From the NCBI RefSeq assembly GCF_000255705.1, contig NZ_JH636444.1, positions 26,980 through 90,979 of the forward strand: a stretch of DNA of 64,000 bases. Reading direction: 5' to 3'. The notes beneath the pieces were generated by a model, which was not told where the DNA came from, did not search any database, and was given only the letters and a program-made list of their open reading frames with translations. Below are positions 60,924 to 64,000 of this stretch, piece after piece. Numbering within the stretch: the first letter of the stretch is position 1; each line of letters opens with the position of its first letter. The position numbers were made by a program, and so were the translations under genes. The stretch comes from Zavarzinella formosa DSM 19928. GTDB lineage: Bacteria; Planctomycetota; Planctomycetia; Gemmatales; Gemmataceae.

Positions 60924-61433
60924 CTAATCAGGTCCTCTAGTGTCTAAAAGTCGCGCATCGTGTCGCCTGCCTCGTCACCACCTGCGAGGTTGGTGATGGC
61001 GAGCTTCGCCCTTTTCTAACGATCTCCGGGGAGTGTTCAACCCAAATGATGGACACAAACGCATGGAAACTAACAAAATCTCCTTCAAATGAATGTTGAG
61101 TTAATGAGTAAAATAGACAAAATAATACACTGATTATTATTTGTTAATTATATATAAAAAGTATCAATATTGGGAATTGGAAGTGCGAAGAGACTTAGAA
61201 TTGAGACGAAAACTGAATAATTGAGACTGGAGAGGATTTTTAATTGTTTGTTGCCAAGTCATGTTTAGGCAAGGCGAAACGTAACTTGCTGATGATAGAT
61301 TTGGTTCATCATGTTGGCAAAAAAATCTAAAAAAACTGGTTGTAATGTCCAAGATTGGGTCTTTTGAAGTCTCCATACCTAGAATGATGTTCACTACTGA
61401 CGCCCGTCTTCTGCGGACAAGGACCGTTTGTCC
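60924..61433. other. AT-rich gap upstream of uvrC
   Basis: Between the thioredoxin-like gene and uvrC lies about 510 bases without a recognisable gene. The first 110 bases are of normal composition, but 61060-61400 is clearly AT-rich, with stretches such as gttaattatatataaaaag. Two direct repeats of aattgagac stand at 61199-61207 and 61219-61227, 20 bases apart (two helical turns). The region must contain promoters for both divergent genes. No RNA gene was recognised. Confidence 0.5.
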
Positions 61434-62786
61434 ATGACTGAACCAGAACCAAATCCTGAAGTCTCTTTGACGACCCCCGCTCAAAAAGTGCGGACGTTTC
61501 CCACCTCACCAGGCGTTTACCTGATGAAGGATGCCGACGGTAAGGTCATTTATGTGGGGAAGGCCAAAAACCTGCGAAACCGGGCCTCCAGCTACTTCAC
61601 CGCCATTGCCGCCACTGAACGGCGGACGGCCGAACTGGTTAAACATATTGCCGATATTGACTATATTACCACCGACACGGAGGTGGATGCCCTCCTTAAA
61701 GAGGCACGTCTCGTCAAGGACATCCATCCTCGATTCAACACCGATCTGAAAGATGACAAAACCTTCCCGTATCTCCAAATTCGCACCCGCGAAGAATTCC
61801 CCCGAGTGGAGATCACCCGCAAACCGCGTCGGAGGGGGGTGAAGTTGTACGGCCCCTTCACCAGCGCCAAGAGCCTGCGGGCGGCGGTTCAAGTTCTCCA
61901 ACGAGTGTTCAAGTTTCGGACGTGTTCGCTGGACATCAAATCTGCCGATCCGAAGTGGCGATGGTTCCGCCCCTGTCTGTTGGCCAGCATTCGGCAATGC
62001 ACCGCCCCGTGCAATCTGCGGGTGACGAAGGAAGAGTATCGGAAGCAAATCCGTTCCCTGCGGTTGGTGCTGGAGGGGAAGAAAGCCCGATTGATCCGCG
62101 AGATGAACAAGGACATGCAGGCCGCCAGCGTGGCCCTCGACTTTGAGAAAGCCGCCAAAATTCGGGACGACATCGCCGCCCTCGGAAAACTGGAACTTCG
62201 CGGGGAAGCTGACAAAGACATCCAGCCGGAGGCTTTTCACACCGATCCCCGCAAAGGTTTGGCAGGTCTTAAAAAGGCGCTCGGAATGTCGGGCACACCC
62301 CGTTCCATCGAGGGCTTCGACATCGCCCATTTGAGCGGCCAAGACACGGTCGCATCCCTGGTGAGTTTCCTTGATGGGCTTCCCTTCAAGAACGGTTACC
62401 GGAAGTTCAAAATCAAATCGGTGGAGGGAATCGACGACTTCTCCTCTATGAGAGAGGTCATCAGCCGACGATACGGCCGTGCCCATGAAGAATGGGGCAT
62501 GCCAGACATTGTGTTGATCGACGGTGGCAAAGGGCAGTTAAACGCGGCTCTCGATGCTTTTAGAATGTTGGGGATTGAGCCGCCGACATTGATTTCGCTG
62601 GCCAAGCAAGAGGAAGAGATCTTCCGGCCGGGGGAAAGCGAGTCGATCAAACTCAGCAAACACTCGGCCGCCCTTCGGCTGTTGCAATTCGTCCGGGACG
62701 AGGCGCACCGCTTCGCCCAGCACTATCATCACCAACTCCGGCATCGCCGCCTCAAGAATCAGTTTGACGATTCTTCATCCGAGTAG
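61434..62786 (+). CDS. uvrC: Excinuclease ABC subunit C without HhH domain
   Basis: A 450-residue UvrC, which makes the two cuts around DNA damage in nucleotide excision repair. The GIY-YIG domain starts at about residue 22 (SPGVYLMKDADGKVIYVGKA); four cysteines (164, 181, 189, 193) match the Fe-S site; the UVR domain is about 198-250; the RNase H-like domain keeps D296, D363 and H425 (GFDIAHLSG, VLIDGGKGQLN, RDEAHRF). The usual C-terminal double helix-hairpin-helix domain (to about 600 residues) is missing; the stop is six bases before surE. The ATG at 61434 was preferred to a TTG two codons upstream. Confidence 0.9.
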   Translation: MTEPEPNPEVSLTTPAQKVRTFPTSPGVYLMKDADGKVIYVGKAKNLRNRASSYFTAIAATERRTAELVKHIADIDYITTDTEVDALLKEARLVKDIHPRFNTDLKDDKTFPYLQIRTREEFPRVEITRKPRRRGVKLYGPFTSAKSLRAAVQVLQRVFKFRTCSLDIKSADPKWRWFRPCLLASIRQCTAPCNLRVTKEEYRKQIRSLRLVLEGKKARLIREMNKDMQAASVALDFEKAAKIRDDIAALGKLELRGEADKDIQPEAFHTDPRKGLAGLKKALGMSGTPRSIEGFDIAHLSGQDTVASLVSFLDGLPFKNGYRKFKIKSVEGIDDFSSMREVISRRYGRAHEEWGMPDIVLIDGGKGQLNAALDAFRMLGIEPPTLISLAKQEEEIFRPGESESIKLSKHSAALRLLQFVRDEAHRFAQHYHHQLRHRRLKNQFDDSSSE

Positions 62787-62792
62787 GACACC

Positions 62793-63581
62793 ATGCGAAT
62801 TTTGCTGACGAACGACGACGGGATCTACGCCCCCGGCTTGAGGGCCTTGCACAAAGAACTCAAGAAGCTCGGGGATGTCGTCGTCTGCGCCCCGGCCACC
62901 GAGCAAAGCGCCGCCGGGCATTCGGTGACATTGCTTTCGCCGCTGATTGTGCAAGAAATCTTCGACGAGAACAAAGCATTCTTCGGATGGGCCATCGAGG
63001 GGCGTCCGGCTGATTGCGTGAAGCTCGCGTTGGTGGAATTGCTGCCCGAACCCCCCGATCTGATTGTCAGCGGGCTTAACGCCGGGTCAAACGCCGGGAT
63101 CAATGTTGTGTATTCCGGCACGGTTGCCGCCGCCGTCGAAGGGGCGTTCTTCCGATGCACGGCCATCGCCCTTTCCCAGTCTTACCGCAAACCCGCCCAG
63201 ATTGACTTCGCCGCCGGAGCCGCCATCGCCCGGCAGGTGGTGGAAGAGATTTTGGCTTACAAGCCGCAACCGGGTTCCTTGTTCAATGTGAATCTGCCGA
63301 GCGCTGACTTGGGACCGCCGAAGGGGTTGAAGGTTCTTGCCCAGAATGTCGCCCCTTATCAGGAGAGTTTTGTCCGCAATGTCGATCCCCGCGGCCGGAC
63401 ATATTATTGGTTGGGCGCTGATTACGGATGTGCCGAACCTCACCCGGACACGGATGAAAGCGCGCTCCAGCAAGGTTACGTGACACTCACTCCATTATAC
63501 TTTGATCTCACCAACCATCGTCTGATGGATGAAATGAAGACCCGAGAATGGAACCTCGGTTCCCCTCGCAAACCCGATTAA
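62793..63581 (+). CDS. surE: 5'-nucleotidase SurE
   Basis: A 262-residue metal-dependent survival nucleotidase. It opens MRILLTNDDGIYAPGLRALH with the metal-binding DD pair, and has VVCAPATEQSAAGHSVTL, GRPADCVKLAL and DLIVSGLNAGSNAGINVVYS then GTVAAAVEG, all family hallmarks. Length is typical. It starts six bases after uvrC and is likely translated from the same messenger. Confidence 0.96.
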   Translation: MRILLTNDDGIYAPGLRALHKELKKLGDVVVCAPATEQSAAGHSVTLLSPLIVQEIFDENKAFFGWAIEGRPADCVKLALVELLPEPPDLIVSGLNAGSNAGINVVYSGTVAAAVEGAFFRCTAIALSQSYRKPAQIDFAAGAAIARQVVEEILAYKPQPGSLFNVNLPSADLGPPKGLKVLAQNVAPYQESFVRNVDPRGRTYYWLGADYGCAEPHPDTDESALQQGYVTLTPLYFDLTNHRLMDEMKTREWNLGSPRKPD

Positions 63582-63672
63582 CTTCTCTTGCAATAATCAC
63601 CGGGGATGTTATTCCCTCCCAAATTCCCCGAATGCCGGATGATCGGTGACGGGAGTTTGCGGAGGGGTTCTC

Positions 63673-64000
63673 ATGTCCGGTCGTGCCAGCCTGTTGGTTC
63701 TGTGGTTCGTCGCAACCGCGGGCGTTGTCATGGCCGCGCCGGATAGTCGCCGGGTGGCTGTCGTCGAGACGGACGGCGTTGAACTTCGCTCCGGTCACGC
63801 CATGAGTTTTGCCTCCGTCGGCCAGCTTCGCAAGGGGGACAAGGTGATTGTCTTCCGCGAGGAGGAGACCGGCTTTCTAGCCATCCAACCGCCGCCGGGA
63901 ACCATCAGTTGGATTCGGCAAATCCATCTCGGCAAAGTCGAACCCAACGAAACCGGCAAATCGAATGTCACCGTCCTCGTTGAAGGGGCGGAAGTGATGG
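63673..64000 (+). CDS. Exported SH3-like protein, start only (cut by window edge)
   Basis: An open frame beginning at the ATG 63673, with a ggagggg ribosome site six bases before, runs off the right edge after 109 codons. It starts MSGRASLLVLWFVATAGVVM then AAP, a signal peptide, followed by RRVAVVETDGVELRSG, QLRKGDKVIVFREEETGFLA and IQPPPGTISWIRQIHLGKVE. The 'ELRSG..KGDKVIV....GFLAI.PP.G..SWI' spacing is typical of bacterial SH3-type domains in exported planctomycete proteins. The rest of the protein, and any function, is outside view. Confidence 0.7.
   Translation, partial: MSGRASLLVLWFVATAGVVMAAPDSRRVAVVETDGVELRSGHAMSFASVGQLRKGDKVIVFREEETGFLAIQPPPGTISWIRQIHLGKVEPNETGKSNVTVLVEGAEVM

Noticed and set aside
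61506-62486. A 326-codon open frame on the minus strand opposite uvrC
   Set aside because: The plus strand carries all UvrC catalytic residues; the reverse frame shows no domain.
1-64000. CRISPR arrays, tRNA or rRNA genes
   Set aside because: No evenly spaced direct repeats, no cloverleaf with a TTCRANY loop and no rRNA core sequence were noticed on reading; a covariance search would be decisive.

Overview
The window looks like a chromosomal segment of a planctomycete, most likely from the Gemmata/Zavarzinella group. The evidence is the gene content: two DUF1549/DUF1553 + DUF1501 + WD40 clusters, a BBP7-type outer-membrane barrel protein, a DUF1080 protein, exported PQQ-propeller and choice-of-anchor C proteins, neutral-ceramidase-like proteins, and a Lgt with a PDZ-like insertion. 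Base composition is moderately GC-rich except for one AT-rich gap near 61.1-61.4 kb. No rRNA, tRNA or CRISPR array was recognised. The species assignment is inference.

Layout. 1-169: start of an IS1182-like transposase cut by the left edge. 720-5822 (minus): MarR regulator, membrane-fusion protein and RND pump. 5.9-12.5 kb: an exported protein of unknown function, a pair of ceramidase-like proteins, a quinone oxidoreductase and a sugar-nucleotide epimerase, followed by a large mosaic palindrome (12569-12784). 12.9-21.1 kb (minus): flagellar rod, ring and hook-junction genes in the transcription order flgF-flgG-flgA-flgH-flgI-flgJ-flgN-flgK-flgL. 21.3-24.9 kb (minus): a TPR-like protein of unknown function, MoxR ATPase and lgt. 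25.0-29.6 kb (plus): hisF, a PilT-type ATPase, a PilB/GspE-type ATPase with its own membrane anchor, and a CvpA-like protein. 29.7-31.0 kb: PQQ propeller (minus).

31.2-38.8 kb (plus) is a dense housekeeping run: ffh, rpsP, trmD, rplS, yraN, tyrS, obgE, coaX and a shortened mnmE. It links protein targeting, ribosome assembly and tRNA modification. A TIGR03960-type radical SAM protein converges on it. 41.4-49.6 kb (minus) holds two successive DUF1549/DUF1553-DUF1501-WD40 modules, probably old duplicates. 49.9-60.9 kb: BBP7 barrel, APC permease, aldo/keto reductase, esterase, HtpG, SelO, DUF1080 protein and an exported thioredoxin-fold protein without a CxxC. 61.4-64.0 kb (plus): UvrC without its C-terminal HhH domain, SurE, and the start of an exported SH3-like protein cut by the right edge.

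Most gene functions are ordinary. The parts most worth a second look are the mosaic palindrome with GAAA-tetraloop hairpins, the 23-bp repeat shared by the marR and efflux leaders, the PDZ-bearing Lgt, the membrane-anchored PilB-like ATPase, the reduced MnmE and UvrC, the Obg with an altered G4 motif, and the duplicated DUF1549/DUF1501/WD40 module. I saw no clear defence island or evidently new multi-gene system.
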